Shown piece by piece: positions 35,300-47,196 of a stretch of 64,000 nt of DNA (within the stretch, counting starts at the first letter, position 1; each line of letters begins with the position of its first letter). The stretch is from Bryoerythrophyllum caledonicum (Eukaryota > Streptophyta > Bryopsida > Pottiales > Pottiaceae). A model generated the notes under the pieces. The model saw nothing but the letters and a program-made list of their open reading frames with translations, was not told the DNA's origin and searched no databases. Where the stretch lies: NCBI GenBank assembly GCA_963971425.1, contig OZ020520.1, forward strand, positions 23,950,754-24,014,753, written 5' to 3'. The translations under genes were made by a program, and so were the position numbers.

Positions 35300-35456
35300 T
35301 TGTTCTCGTTTGAGCATCGTTACGTTCATTCGGCGCTATCGAGCTAGAGGGGCAGGAAATTTCAACACCTTGGGCCCCTATATTGTGACAAGGTTACTAT
35401 TATAAATAAAGGTGGTTATATTTTATTACTTTCTTGAATAGTTGGGTTTATGGTGG

Positions 35457-38017
35457 TTATACGCCTGTTGGTAGTGGCTCTCCGCTTTCTATTTTTCTTT
35501 TGTGTAGTATTATGGACATGGCATGGTGTATAGCAATTGTGTTTATTTCTCTAAATGTATTTTTTATAAGTTTCTTTAATATTTTGAGTTTGGTTTTTAG
35601 GATTTTCATAGGGGGGATGTGTGTAGATGCTCTGGCACCTGCTGTAATTACTATTAGTGGTTCAACCATCCAACCTTTGTTGATAATATCGTTGATGAGA
35701 GGTTGGTATTTTTCTATCTTTCTCTCAATGGTATCTGGTGAGAATCTGTCATTACAGTATGTGAATTCTATAAATTGTACCTTTAAATTGATGTTGGGAG
35801 ATGTAGGGGGTTTTGATTGGTAGGGTAGTCCTTTTATGCATAGTAGGTCTGGTTTTAGTCGTGCATTACATTGGCATCTTTGTTGTATGCATGTACATGG
35901 TAGTAGCCATGGAGGGACTGTATTCTCTGGTGGTTTATCATTACATGTGCCCGCATTCATGAGGGTATAAGATCTTGAATTTTTTGATGAGACTAGTAGT
36001 TTTTTAATTTCCCAAACTGCTTTATTGTGTCTTTTTGTTCTAAGCGCATGTATATGGTGTTGTTTGCATTTTAGCAGTACATGTAACCATGTGTCTGGAT
36101 CTTGGGAGTCGCATATTGAGCATGTGATTGATGGATATAATTCTTTACCAAAAAATAGTTGTTTTCTAACATTGCCCATATATTGACCATGTCTTAGTTT
36201 TAGGAGGCATGTCTTTTGGGAGTCTGTTACTTGTTTATTAGTCCAGAATTCATTGGATAGTTTATCGTCAATGTCAGTATTACTTATCCATTTATTTATA
36301 TTGGAGAAATTTGTTGCAATGTCTGTTAAGTTATGTTCTTTGTCATATTTAATAATATGCTTTTCAAGAAATCTTATAGGGCCTTTATCTGGGGTTTCGT
36401 CGATAGAATGCCACCAGTCTCTTTGAAAGTAATATGGTGTAGAATGTGCAAATTCATGTGGTAGGGCTGCATTGTGGTAATCTTTGTCTCTACCTTGTTT
36501 GGCTAGTTCGTCAGCTTTTTCGTTGCCATCTATATTTGCGTGAGCTCTTACTTTGTACAATGATGTAGGTTGTGTTTTTTGTTGCAAAAGTGTTACTATA
36601 TCTTGTAGAATGGTTTTGTCCGGGTGGTTATTATGTTGGGTGGGGTGTTTGAGTTGTGTTTGGATATTGTACAGGCCATTTAAACAGTCTGTGAAAATGT
36701 GTGCAGGTTCATTAGGGTATTTGGAGGTAATAATTTGTAGGGTTGTGTATATTGCCATTATTTCAGCTCTAAATATGTTTTGTGAACCTGGGAGTCTTAT
36801 GGCTAGTTTTATATTTTTGGATTGATTGTATATTCCATATCGTGCAGTTTCACGAGTCCAATGATTGCCTATATCTTGTGGTGGGAGAAATGAGCCATCA
36901 GTATAGTAGCAGTGTTGTGATAAGAATTTGGGTTGTTTATCATTTATGAAGTTAGGAATTGTTGTTGTATTGTAGTTTGTGACTAGGTTCTCTGTTGGGT
37001 ATGTGAGTGTGTTCCATTCTTTGCTTTTGTTAACTTGTGTATTTAGTTGTGTTGGCGGGGCAATTTGTATGTATGGTTGAGGGATTTGGAGTTTGTTAAA
37101 AATTGTGGTTAGGGCGGTGATTTGTTCATTATTTCCAACACTGGTGTTTTTATGGTGTACACATAATATGTGAATAGCAGAAGGTTCTATTCGGGTTTTA
37201 GTAAATTCGGGTGGTTTTGTTGGTTCTTCATATGTTATTGTATCTGTTGGTATGTATGTAACAACATGTGTGTCTGGATAGGGGCCTTTATGCGGTGTTA
37301 GATTATGGTACCAGTTGTTGTCGGGAGTAGTTATTATGGTAATGGTGTTTGGGTTGTTTTTTGCTGCAAGTCTAGCCCAGTGTATAGCTTTCTGGGTATC
37401 TGTTTTGTTATGTGGGTGAGCATAGCCTATTCCTTTCCATTTGTAAGAAAATGCTTGTCCCATAGATCCAAAAACTTTGTCTCTTTTAAATGGTGAGTAA
37501 AACTTATCTATTTGAGTGGAGCAAGTTACTGGTGAGGAAAAATACGTGTGAGTTATATTGAAAGATGTTATGATGTGGTCAAGTAATATTTTTGGCAAAG
37601 AGTAATGTGCAAGTTTAAGTGGGTCGGTTTTTGGAATTCTATATTTGTATCTTTGGTATAGCCATATTATTTCTGTTTCAAATGGTTGTGTAGGAGGTGT
37701 TAGTCCGTGTGGTGAATTTTTTGCTTTGGAGTATTGGTTCCATAGCCATTTTAGTCTGGCTATAGGTATAGTCGTGAGGTGCTTGCCTGTTTCATCGTAA
37801 AGGTGTGCCGTTTCAACTTTTATTTGTATGGTGTTTTGGTTGGTGTTGATATCTTTTGAGGGATTGCATTCATTTACATTGATATGTATAAGGGGGAGGG
37901 GCATGGTTGGAAGTATGTATCTTGTATCTCGGGTTTGTTCTTCTAAAAAATGGGTATTTATTAAATTTCTATAATGTGTATGTTGTTTTGTAATGTAATA
38001 TTGAGCAAGCAAAGAGG
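35457..38017 (-). pseudogene. LINE C-terminal part: RNase H and zinc-binding region
   Basis: This open frame runs from the transposon junction to a stop at 35457 (about 850 residues). It has no start codon of its own: it is the continuation of the frame cut at 51765. The RNase H catalytic pieces are visible in order: YYTDGSFLPPQD, FRAEIMAIYTTLQI, HIFTDCLNGLYNI and KVRAHANIDGNEKADELAKQ. A Cys/His knuckle of the kind found at LINE C-termini follows (CSICDSQDPDTWLHVLLKCK). The last 150 residues include a Cys-rich stretch (PCTCIQQRCQCNA) of unknown role. In an intact element RNase H would remove the RNA template during target-primed reverse transcription. Apart from the split I see no internal stop. 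Confidence 0.88.
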
Positions 38018-38021
38018 TGTT
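38018..38021. repeat. Left target-site duplication (TGTT) of the 13.7-kb transposon
   Basis: TGTT lies directly outside the left inverted repeat and is repeated at 51761-51764 directly outside the right one. Dropping one copy together with the element gives a 13,743-base deletion, a multiple of three, and a continuous LINE frame. Confidence 0.85.
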
Positions 38022-38048
38022 AACACGCAATTAAGCAATTATGCACTT
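38022..38048 (+). repeat. Left terminal inverted repeat of the 13.7-kb transposon
   Basis: Twenty-seven bases beginning AACACGCAATTAAGC, identical to the reverse complement of 51734-51760. A related short word, gtgcacttgg, recurs at 38061-38070, as a possible subterminal transposase-binding repeat. Confidence 0.92.
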
Positions 38049-38593
38049 GGCCATATAAAAGTGCACTTGGGTACAACGGCGGCCATTGCGAACAAAAGTG
38101 GCAAAATTGCAAAAAAAAAAAAAAAAACAATGAAAAAAAATGATTTCCAAAGAAAAAAAATTGAGCTTCTACAACAATATTACGTACAATCATGGTTGTT
38201 AATATTGGAAGCGGTTTTTTGGCATTTTCAACTAATTTTTGGTGGCCCCTCGTTAATACTAGATAAATCTGTATTTAATATAGTTTCACAATATTTCAAA
38301 GATAGATTTGAAGGATTGTAGTATACAAACCGGCGTAATCACATAAAAACATAGTTTATGCAAGGGTTGGCAGTTGATTAAAAGATATTCTACGTAGTAT
38401 ATAATGCATACAATGGTGGAAATTAAATATAGATTCTTCTACATCTGGACTTAGCACCAATAGTAAAATTACCTTCACTCTATAGGATTAATGACATAAC
38501 GTCTTACATCACCCTTAGAATATACTACTCTTACACGTACACTATATATCAATTACCATACACAACTAGTATACTCTCATAAAGGCACACTAT
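38049..38593. other. Left subterminal region of the transposon
   Basis: Non-coding and A-rich, with a run of 18 A at about 38110-38127. It contains the 3' untranslated region of the DUF7869-like gene. No further inverted repetition with the right end was found by eye. Confidence 0.5.
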
Positions 38594-41500
38594 CTACTCC
38601 ACAGAATTTAAGGCTGCTTGCAAACGGTCGTCATCGATAGCTTCGGTTTGCATTGCAATATATTGTAGTATGTGAGCCTTTGCCGATTGAAGAATGCGAA
38701 TCCTGCTTTCAACTTGCACTCCAAATACATTGCGCTTTCTCCACCCGCTCGCCCCAGACATGGTTCTTTCCAGTGTATCTACCCATGAAAAAATGCATGC
38801 ATCTTTCTCTACCCAACTATGGCTCTCCCCAGATGGCTCCCAGAATGAATCCATGCAATTTGCATATCGTTGTGCAGAAGACCCATGTCCATCAGCAACC
38901 CCCCTTTGGATGATGGGCCAATACCAACAAACCTTAATCTTAAGTCTCCATCGGTTTTTTCCTTCCTCAATCACTTTCCCCACATAGAATGGTACACCGC
39001 CTTCTATCTCTGCTTGATCAACACTCAAGGCTACAAACTGTCCACAACGGATATCAGATTGTGGATTAAATGGTGGAAATGGGTCGTGATTACCTTCATA
39101 CATTGCTCCTTCTTCGGCGCGTTCCTCAACATAGTTACGCTCTGTTTGTTGTGCCCTACGCACTGCTTGATTAGAGGGTCTTCCTCTACGATGACCAAAG
39201 TATCCTCGAGCCTCGGCATTTGGAAGCATGGCCACTACCTGCTCTACAACATCTATCTCGCGATTTTCTTCACTTGCACCATCCATTACATCCAAAGATG
39301 TGCTCCCTGTAGGTCCGGTGTTGGAGAACTCTGAAGGCCAAAACAGTGAGGAACGATGCTCATTGCTACGGTCTTTATGTGGAAATTCAGCTAAATAGAG
39401 TTTCAATCTTTCAGCCTCTATTTTTGCCTCACGATTCTTGTCCTCATGCTGCAACCTTTGGATGCACCTTTCTTTATATACAATGAAGTCATCCAACGCC
39501 TTCAACTCCCGTTCATCCGCTCCAAATACTTCCGCAAACGCTGGTCGTTCATCCCTACTTGGCAACGACCTCAAAGTTTTCGTCCCTGCCTCCGGTCCCC
39601 ATGGATCCTTGCAATAATGCTTGTGTTGTACTCGAACCACACGAGTCCCTTCTCGATTGTCCATATAGAATCGCATGTGGTGCGGAAATGTTATGCCCAC
39701 CAATGAATCCTGACCTGTCAGTAAGTGAGGAGTTATAAACAATTTCCAATCCCATACATTCTCTAGCAGCCGGGCGCTAACAAATGCCTCTGTAGGGGAT
39801 GTTCCTCGTTCTATAAGACTCATCATTTCCTTCAACGAATCCACGTCCGACCTCTTCAACGTATTTGATATACAACTGAAGCGTTGATCAATATCTTCGT
39901 GTGTATGGCCCACTATAAGAAAAGATAGTTCCACCTCCTGAAAAAACCCCAATCCCACCAATGTAGCACATAGAGCAAACATATAAATGTTTTTGTTCTC
40001 ACGCGTGCAGTTGTCGGCCTGAATCCGCAATGTTGGTGGCAAAAAGCCCCTCCTCCGCAGCACATCTCCTATCACGTACAACAATGTACTCACGACTTGG
40101 TTGCTATCGTGTTTGTGGTGAGCCCCGAACCACACGTCGCAATATAAACCAATCCCATGTACAAGAGCACCACACAAATGGGTCTTCACAAACCGGTGTT
40201 CAATGTTCTTCACAGTCTGACGCATCCTCGGTACCATAGTCGTGTTTTGATCCATGCCATCCACTATGATGCACATGTACAACTCAGGGCTAATATAACA
40301 CGACCTCTTGAATATCCAATAATGCCTACGTTCTTCCATTTGGTTGCGTAGATGCAACATAAACAACTCCTTTATCTTTATCCTTGCATCCGCATTGGTG
40401 GTTCCCTCCATGGCACATTTATACTCCCAACAATGATAACACTTTGAGAATCTCGAGAATGGAGGTACCTGAACGTGGGGATACTTGATGCGCCACATCC
40501 TCCGAAACGAACTCATAGAAATGGTTTCTCCAATACAAATTCTCTTGACCTCCTCGTTCACGTAATTGAATACATCAAATTTGGCTGTATTCATAGGAAG
40601 GAGAATGAGAGGCACCACTTCGTTGTCACTCTTACGGCGAATACAACGATGAGGTTGAGGACAACCAGCTTCATCGACAAACGATTTAAAGCAAGCCTCT
40701 GCTGCAGACATTCTAGTACTCTCTCTTATCGGATCTGAAAGGGTATTGCCGTGAATTGATGTCACTCTTCCATATATTAGACAGTCCTTCTTCAATTGCT
40801 TAAAGCGCCTCTGTGAATATCCAACCCCAAGAGCGTAGCAAGCATTGCAAACTTCTTTCCCATCTAACTTTGTTACAAACTTGTCTCGACGAGTTCCTTC
40901 CGTCCTTGTGTAAAAAGAAACCAGCATCTGTCTCATCCACGTACTTCGAACTGAAAACTCACTACCCCATGCATTATATCGCATGTCCAATAGATACCTT
41001 GCTGGAACATCCCTCAAACAATTGCGTTTGCATCCTCCTTGTGCCATTGCAATTTGCACGCTTCTAAGCGATACCTTAGATGGTGCAGCTTCTGTCAATG
41101 ATGGCTCCCTTGAATCTCTCCTTCTCCTATTTTGCATAGAATATGGACGTCGTGCTGGTCTAACATAAGCAAATCCATCTACATGGGGCAAATCTTGGAT
41201 ATTTGAGGGAGTAGATTGGGAAAACGGCGAATTTTCATCTATGGCGTTTGAAGCATGACTACTGCGTCGAGACCTCTGGGTGGATCCTGGTGTGTTGATG
41301 AACTCAGGAAAATCAAATTCTGGGGCCATCACTTCTACAGGCGCTATCTGTGATCCAACGTCACCATGGACACTTGTGATATCAGGTTCTACAGCCACTA
41401 CACGTAGCAAAGATCGATGCCAACGAATGATCAAGCCCACACACATGCCAAGGCGTTCTCCTACAATCTCTCCGGTCCAATGCAATGCATCATCTACCCT

Positions 41501-41824
41501 AATGATACGCACCGCCACCTCGAATGGGAACAACTTCGATCCATTCAATTCCATGCCACTTTTGAATGCATGCTCCCTGGTTGCTAAGCCCACCACATCT
41601 CCTCTTTCTGAAAGCAATTCTACTGCCCTTTCCAATTCAGAAGTCATGATCCCAACAGATCTCTGTTGAATTCGCCTTGCACGTGCTGCTCGTACTAATC
41701 GGGCCCCCACAGAGCTATTAGAAGGCATATTGTCCCTTTCGATGTGTGGCCGTATCAAAGGAGTCTGAATCGTGCGGCTCTCCATTATCACTATTGAAAA
41801 AATAGGAACATTATGGCTGCACAT
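38594..41824 (-). CDS. DUF7869-like transposase candidate of the 13.7-kb element
   Basis: An uninterrupted 1,076-residue frame. The core from about residue 430 to 700 matches proteins annotated from memory as DUF7869: a Cys motif (FSKCYHCWEYKC), then IIVDGMDQNTT (near 520), QADNCTRENKN (near 601) and FLIVGHTHEDIDQRF (near 637). The spacing of Asp, Asp and Glu/Asp fits an RNase H-fold DDE-type nuclease, but that is inference. An upstream Cys segment (VCNACYALGVGYSQRRF) is also typical. Around residue 930 lies a segment (VPFYVGKVIEEGKNRW...VCWYWP) like a small chromatin-type beta-barrel. Residues 780-860 are charged and helical. The first ATG is at 41824; a second Met (MESRTIQT) lies 13 codons on. 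It is divergently placed from the other gene and is the best transposase candidate for this element. Confidence 0.75.
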   Translation of the reverse strand: MCSHNVPIFSIVIMESRTIQTPLIRPHIERDNMPSNSSVGARLVRAARARRIQQRSVGIMTSELERAVELLSERGDVVGLATREHAFKSGMELNGSKLFPFEVAVRIIRVDDALHWTGEIVGERLGMCVGLIIRWHRSLLRVVAVEPDITSVHGDVGSQIAPVEVMAPEFDFPEFINTPGSTQRSRRSSHASNAIDENSPFSQSTPSNIQDLPHVDGFAYVRPARRPYSMQNRRRRDSREPSLTEAAPSKVSLRSVQIAMAQGGCKRNCLRDVPARYLLDMRYNAWGSEFSVRSTWMRQMLVSFYTRTEGTRRDKFVTKLDGKEVCNACYALGVGYSQRRFKQLKKDCLIYGRVTSIHGNTLSDPIRESTRMSAAEACFKSFVDEAGCPQPHRCIRRKSDNEVVPLILLPMNTAKFDVFNYVNEEVKRICIGETISMSSFRRMWRIKYPHVQVPPFSRFSKCYHCWEYKCAMEGTTNADARIKIKELFMLHLRNQMEERRHYWIFKRSCYISPELYMCIIVDGMDQNTTMVPRMRQTVKNIEHRFVKTHLCGALVHGIGLYCDVWFGAHHKHDSNQVVSTLLYVIGDVLRRRGFLPPTLRIQADNCTRENKNIYMFALCATLVGLGFFQEVELSFLIVGHTHEDIDQRFSCISNTLKRSDVDSLKEMMSLIERGTSPTEAFVSARLLENVWDWKLFITPHLLTGQDSLVGITFPHHMRFYMDNREGTRVVRVQHKHYCKDPWGPEAGTKTLRSLPSRDERPAFAEVFGADERELKALDDFIVYKERCIQRLQHEDKNREAKIEAERLKLYLAEFPHKDRSNEHRSSLFWPSEFSNTGPTGSTSLDVMDGASEENREIDVVEQVVAMLPNAEARGYFGHRRGRPSNQAVRRAQQTERNYVEERAEEGAMYEGNHDPFPPFNPQSDIRCGQFVALSVDQAEIEGGVPFYVGKVIEEGKNRWRLKIKVCWYWPIIQRGVADGHGSSAQRYANCMDSFWEPSGESHSWVEKDACIFSWVDTLERTMSGASGWRKRNVFGVQVESRIRILQSAKAHILQYIAMQTEAIDDDRLQAALNSVE

Positions 41825-42003
41825 TAGTCAAAATACATGTATTAATTGTTAACCTTCAAATCACCATTCATCTGATAAAAGGTATGTTTCTAAACACATA
41901 TTTACTGTTCAAAATATGATGATGATATTGTATCTTTTGATAAAACTGCTTTGAAATGAGAAAATTAAGAATTTTTAGAACATGAACTCTTTGCACGGAG
42001 TCT

Positions 42004-42949
42004 TTAACCCTGAAGGTACAATGATAGTGTACACCAAAAACACTTCTAAATTGTTGGATTCCAGTGCAACGAACAAAAAATGAAACAAAAACTTTTATTT
42101 CTAGTTTTCACCGTAGTTTCTCAATTACGACTTACTAATTAATAATTAAAAAAACATTCATAAACTTTGACCGCACGGATTGAAAGATTATAGTGTTTGA
42201 AGTGAAGCTTATGGTTCATTTACTTCCCTGCATGTTGTGGATCAGCAGACTTTGACTTCACTTCGTGTCAAATTTATTTTTACAGAAGGTCTAAATCCTT
42301 AACCATCTTGTTAAGCATGATGTTTGTTCCTTGTACACCAATTTTTAGAGGGAGAAAAAAGGTGTAGCATATTCAAAACAACTGTGCAAAGAGTCGAAGT
42401 TCGGAATTTGTTAATTCACACTGTAATTTTTTGTGAACTTAATATGTTTTAGACTGGTAATTGAAATGGTCAATAAGAAGGTTTACATCACATATTGTAG
42501 TGGAAAAAAAAAGTGAAAAATAAAAAGATATCTAGGTTTTATTTGGAAAACAAGAAGTTTTTTGGTACCTTGCCCATCACTGACTGACAATGTGTGAAAA
42601 TGTTTGATTTGGGTTGGTATGCTATTTTTCAATAAAGACAAGAACTTATTTTGACAACATCAAGGGAAATAATTTTACTTTTGAGTACAAAAAATCTCAC
42701 ATTCAACAGAGTGTCCTAGCAAAAGTTTTTGGAGGTGCCCAACTTATTTGCTCTCTCCATTTTAAATTTATAACCCTATAACTTTTTGATCAAATGTCCA
42801 ATTTACGTAAAAATCATTTTCCCACTAAGGTTTTGGTAATGCCTTTCTATAGTAAAATTTACAAAGAGGAATGTTGGACATTGACACCATAGAAACCTGA
42901 CCAAACATTCAACAAGCCAATTTTTGACACTTTATCTATTAGGGGTTAA
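42004..42949 (-). mobile_element. TTAA-bounded MITE-like element, reversed copy inside the transposon
   Basis: Ends TTAACCCTGAAGGTAC and TATTAGGGGTTAA, bounded by TTAA. The interior is the reverse complement of the 4792-5746 copy with the same landmarks (for example 'ttccctgc', 'tggtaccttgcc'). Confidence 0.85.
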
Positions 42950-43239
42950 ATATGCTACACCTCTTTTGCATTCCTAAACATTGGTGAATAATGGAACTAA
43001 TCAATCTTCACATGATGATAATGAACCTAGATCATGTGTGATGCAATCTTTTGAATCCAAGTGAACTGAAACGAAGGGAATTCACTGAACCTAAGGAAGA
43101 AAATGAACCATGTTGTCTACTTGCTATTATTGACACCATTGGAACTTGTTACAATCGCTAATTAAATAATGGATTTGTACGTCCACATAAAGGTTATTCT
43201 ACAAACAACATAGTACAAAAGATCAATCAAGAATCAATC

Positions 43240-44191
43240 TTAACCCCTAAGGTATCGTGACAGTTTTACACCAAAAACACTTCAAACTAAATGGATTCTA
43301 GTGCAACGAATAAATAAGGAAACAAAAACTTTGATTTTTAGTTCTGACTGTAGGATCTCAATAAAAGCTTATTAAGTAATACATATACAAAATTTCAAAA
43401 ACTTTGTCCCCACGGATTAAAAAATTATAGTGTTTGAAGTCAACCAAATGGTTCATTTTCTTCCCTGCGTTTAGTGGATCAATAGACGTTGACTTCAGTT
43501 GGTGTCAAAAAATTTCACTACAAAAGGTCTAAATCTATTACCATCTTGATAAGCATGATGTGAGCTCCTTACACACCATTTTTTAGAGGTAGAAACCGGG
43601 TGTAGCATATTCAAAACAAGTGTGCAAGGAGTGGAGGCTTGAAATTTGTTAATTCACATTTTAATTTTTTTTTAACTTAATATGTTTTTGATTGACAATC
43701 CGAATGGTTAATATGAATGTTTACATTACATATTGATGTGGAAAAAATAAAAAGTGAAAAATATGAAAATATATAGGTTTTATTTGGAAAACAAGAAGTT
43801 TTTTTGGTACCTTGCCCGACAATGAGTGACAATGTGTGAAAATGTTTGACTTGGGTTGGAATGCTATTTTTCACTAAAGACAAGAATTTTTTTTGGACAA
43901 TATGAAGGGAAATAATATTACTTGCAAGTAATGAAAATCTCACTTTCAATAGAGTGTCCTATCAAAAGTTTTTGGAGGTGCCCGAGGTGCCCGCTCTTCC
44001 CATTAACATTCAAAACCCTATAACTTTTTCATCAAATGTCCAATTTAGGTACAAATTGTTTTCCTACTAAGGTCTTGGTAATGTCTTTTTATTGTAAAAA
44101 TTTCAAAGAAGAATGTTGGAAATTGACACCATAGGAACCTGACCGAACTTTCAAAAAGCCCTTTTTGGACACTTGGTACCTTAGGGGTTAA
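43240..44191 (-). mobile_element. TTAA-bounded MITE-like element, second reversed copy inside the transposon
   Basis: It begins TTAACCCCTAAGGTA and ends GGTACCTTAGGGGTTAA. At 952 bp it is nearly the same length as the 955-bp copy at 4792, and appears to be its closest relative in the window, in inverse orientation. Confidence 0.88.
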
Positions 44192-45040
44192 ACTTGTATA
44201 AAAATAAATGTTTACCTCAAGATACGTTGCAGGTGTTAGCGGTACACGCACTGATGCTTGATGGCGTTCAACATTATATCACCATTCTGTCGTTGTTGTT
44301 CGGCATGTTTCTCAACCCTTCCCCCTTTACCTGCAACACATGCATAAAGTTTATATGGTAAACTATGTGATAAAAAATCTTATATGTATCTTCGTATTAC
44401 ATATAGCCCGAAAATTTATTATAATATATTGAAAAAATTAACATATGGAGAAACAAAGCAAAAGGTCCAAAGTTCTTAAAGTCAAACTTTTACTACTAAA
44501 CTTGAGGCACAAGGTTCCAACATGGATAAAAGGTTTCTATGCAAACCTAGAGGTCATTTCTCTTCGCAGTTTCTAAGGTGGGTATTCTTGCAATCAAAAC
44601 CTCAAGGCTATGTGCATTTTTTCTTCATTCACTAATTACTGTTAAATTTGTATACTGTGTAGATTGGAGGAAATTTGCACATCGAGGAGATTTTTGCGAA
44701 CTTGGTAAGCTTCTAACTTTGTTTCAATTCTGAATGTGAGGAACTCAAGGGTTATGTTCATGATGATTGAAGTTCAGACAGAATTATGTTAGTGTTAGGT
44801 GAGTACCAAAGTTTGAATTCACAAATGAGAACACCAACTAAAATATGTACAAGATTGCAATTTCAACAAGAAAATATGATAGCAGTCAACAACTAGAGAG
44901 TGCAAGCATTGTTATACTGAAAAAATGACACCAAAACCTCATAAAGTGGTCAAAAGAGCAGCTCGTAGTATTGCACAAAATCCTCAATATGGCACATCAG
45001 CGCACTACTTGAAACCCTAGCCTCTACACACAAGAACCTA

Positions 45041-45260
45041 AACCCTAGTTCCAAAACCCTAGCCGCCGTCACCAAACCCTAGCCACCACCACCAAATCCT
45101 AGCCACCACCTCCAAACCCTAGCCACCACCACCAAATCCTAGCCACCACCACCAAACCCTAGCCACCACCACCAAACCCTAGCCACCACCATCAAACCCT
45201 AACCATCGCCGCCAAAACCTAACCGCCGCCATCAAACCCTAGCCGCCACAACCACGAATC
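45041..45260 (+). repeat. 20-bp telobox tandem array, about ten units
   Basis: Units of exactly 20 bp with consensus agccaccaccaccaaaccct, in register from 45061 and degenerating at both ends. Each carries AAACCCTAG, the plant telobox core. The period is not a multiple of three, so it is not a coding repeat. Confidence 0.92.
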
Positions 45261-45495
45261 CAAACCCTAGTCAACATATTCGCGTGACGTGGAAATCGCG
45301 TGACGCCTCCCAAAGTAACCTTGAGCTAGAGCTGTGCGCGCGCAACCCCTACTGCTGGTGCTCCTCCACCAAGCTAATCCAAACACATCGAGGCGAAAAT
45401 CAAAACAATAGCTTCCTCCGCGCTCAAACTGTGGCAGTCAACCTCCTCGTTGCGCGGCTTCGCAGGTGCGACCGCCTCCTTCCCATTTCATTGGC

Positions 45496-45695
45496 NNNNN
45501 NNNNNNNNNNNNNNNNNNNNNNNNNNNNNNNNNNNNNNNNNNNNNNNNNNNNNNNNNNNNNNNNNNNNNNNNNNNNNNNNNNNNNNNNNNNNNNNNNNNN
45601 NNNNNNNNNNNNNNNNNNNNNNNNNNNNNNNNNNNNNNNNNNNNNNNNNNNNNNNNNNNNNNNNNNNNNNNNNNNNNNNNNNNNNNNNNNNNNNN
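45496..45695. other. Assembly gap of 200 N
   Basis: Exactly 200 unknown bases, a conventional gap size. The true length is unknown. Sequence right of it is a 21-bp microsatellite, which probably caused the assembly break. Confidence 0.99.
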
Positions 45696-45778
45696 CACAC
45701 ATCTCCCACATATCTCCTCACACCTCCCGCATATCTCCTCACACCTCCCACATATCTCCTCACACCTCCCACACATTG
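45696..45778 (+). repeat. 21-bp microsatellite next to the gap
   Basis: About four units of catatctcctcacacctccc(a/g). The array touches the gap, so its full length is not known. Confidence 0.88.
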
Positions 45779-46099
45779 TCTCTCTCCTCCTAACCCTACC
45801 CTCTCACTCACAGCCTCATCACAACTTCTACCAGGGGTGTGCGCGCGCACACCCCTCCTAGACTACCCACTTGAGCAAAGGATTGATATCCTTATTGATA
45901 CCCGGAAACCAAAACCCTAATCCAAACCCTAATTTGATACACCGGTTGATAACCGCTTGTGGTACCAAGGAGCTCATACCCTGGTCGTCATACCCTAGAT
46001 ATTGATACCCCGAGTACCTTGGTCCATAAATAATGTAGAGAATATCTAACCCAAATATCGTTAAAATTGCTTGTTTTTGTGAAATTAGAAAGCCTCTTC

Positions 46100-47130
46100 A
46101 ATTAATGTTTTTTTCTTAGTTTTAACCGTAGGATCTCAATGATGACTTATTAAGTAATATGCTCACAAAATTTCATAAAGTTTCACCGCACGGATTGAAA
46201 GATTATAATGTTTGAAGTAGTGAAAATGCTCATTTTCTTCCCTGCGTTTTCTGGATCAGCAGTCTTTGATTTCAATTGGTGTCACATTTTTGCACTATAA
46301 AAGGTCTCAATTAATTACCATAATGTTAAGCTTGATGTTAATTTTCTATATACCGATTTTTAGAGTTAGAAAAGGGGTGTAGCATATTCAAAAAAATTGT
46401 GCAATGAGTGGGGGTTCAAAAATTCACAATTCACGTTATGTTTTTTTGTGAACTTAATATCGTTTGAAATGAGAATCCAAATGGTCAATACGAAGGTTTA
46501 CATCACATAATGCCGTAGAAAAAATCAAAAGTGAATCATACAAAGATCTCAAAGTTTTATGTGGAAAGGTAGAAGTTTTTTGGTACTCTCCTTGAAAATG
46601 TGTGACAATGTGTGAAAATAATTGACTTGGATTAATATGCTTTTTCACCAAAGAACTAACAACATGCTTAACACGATGGTATTGGATTTACATCTCGTGT
46701 AGTGCAAAAGTTTTTAGAGGTAGACAAGGGGTGTAGCATATTTTTTTTAAATGTGCAATGAGTGGAGGTCGAAAATTTCTCAATTCACGTTATGTTTTTT
46801 TGTGAACTCGATATTTTTTTAAATGAGAATCCAAATGGTCAATAAGAAGTTTTACATTGCATAATGTTGTAGGCAAAATCAAAAGTGAATCGTACGAAGT
46901 TCTCAAAGTTTTATGTGGAAAGATAGAAGTTTTCTGGTACTCTCCCTGAAAATGTGTAACAATGTGTGAAAATAATTGACTTGGATTAATATGGTATTTC
47001 ACCAAAGAACTAACAACATGCTTAACACGATGGTATTGAATTTAGATCTTGTGTAGTGCAAAAGTTTTTAGAGGTAGACAAAGGGTGTTGCATGTTCAAA
47101 AATATTGTGCAATGAGTGGTGGTTCAAAAA
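46100..47130 (-). repeat. Fragment of the TTAA-element family, partly triplicated
   Basis: From 46100 the sequence follows the reversed family ('ttaaccgtaggatctcaat', 'ccgcacggattgaaagattat'). A block starting tttttagag(g/t)taga then recurs at about 46361, 46709 and 47066, a period of roughly 350 bp. The third copy runs straight into the start of the large plus-strand gene. Confidence 0.8.
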
Positions 47131-47196
47131 TTCTTATTCCATACTAATAGTGACTATCGTTTTGTAATGATATATAGGTTTTTTGAGTGTTGCGTT

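Larger units (their letters stand above)
41825..47196. other. Spacer between the two divergent transposon genes
   Basis: No gene was found in these 5.4 kb. In order it holds an A/T-rich leader, two TTAA elements (42004-42949 and 43240-44191), unrecognised sequence (44192-45040), a 20-bp telobox array, the assembly gap flanked by a 21-bp microsatellite, and three tandem copies of about 350 bp of a TTAA-element fragment. Short frames near the gap are low-complexity translations. Confidence 0.6.

Noticed and set aside
45041-45260. CRISPR-like array or interstitial telomere
   Set aside because: Units are contiguous 20-mers without spacers, and only one telobox per unit is present, so neither interpretation fits.
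45284-45920. Frames crossing the assembly gap
   Set aside because: Their length comes from unknown bases; the known parts are microsatellite translations.
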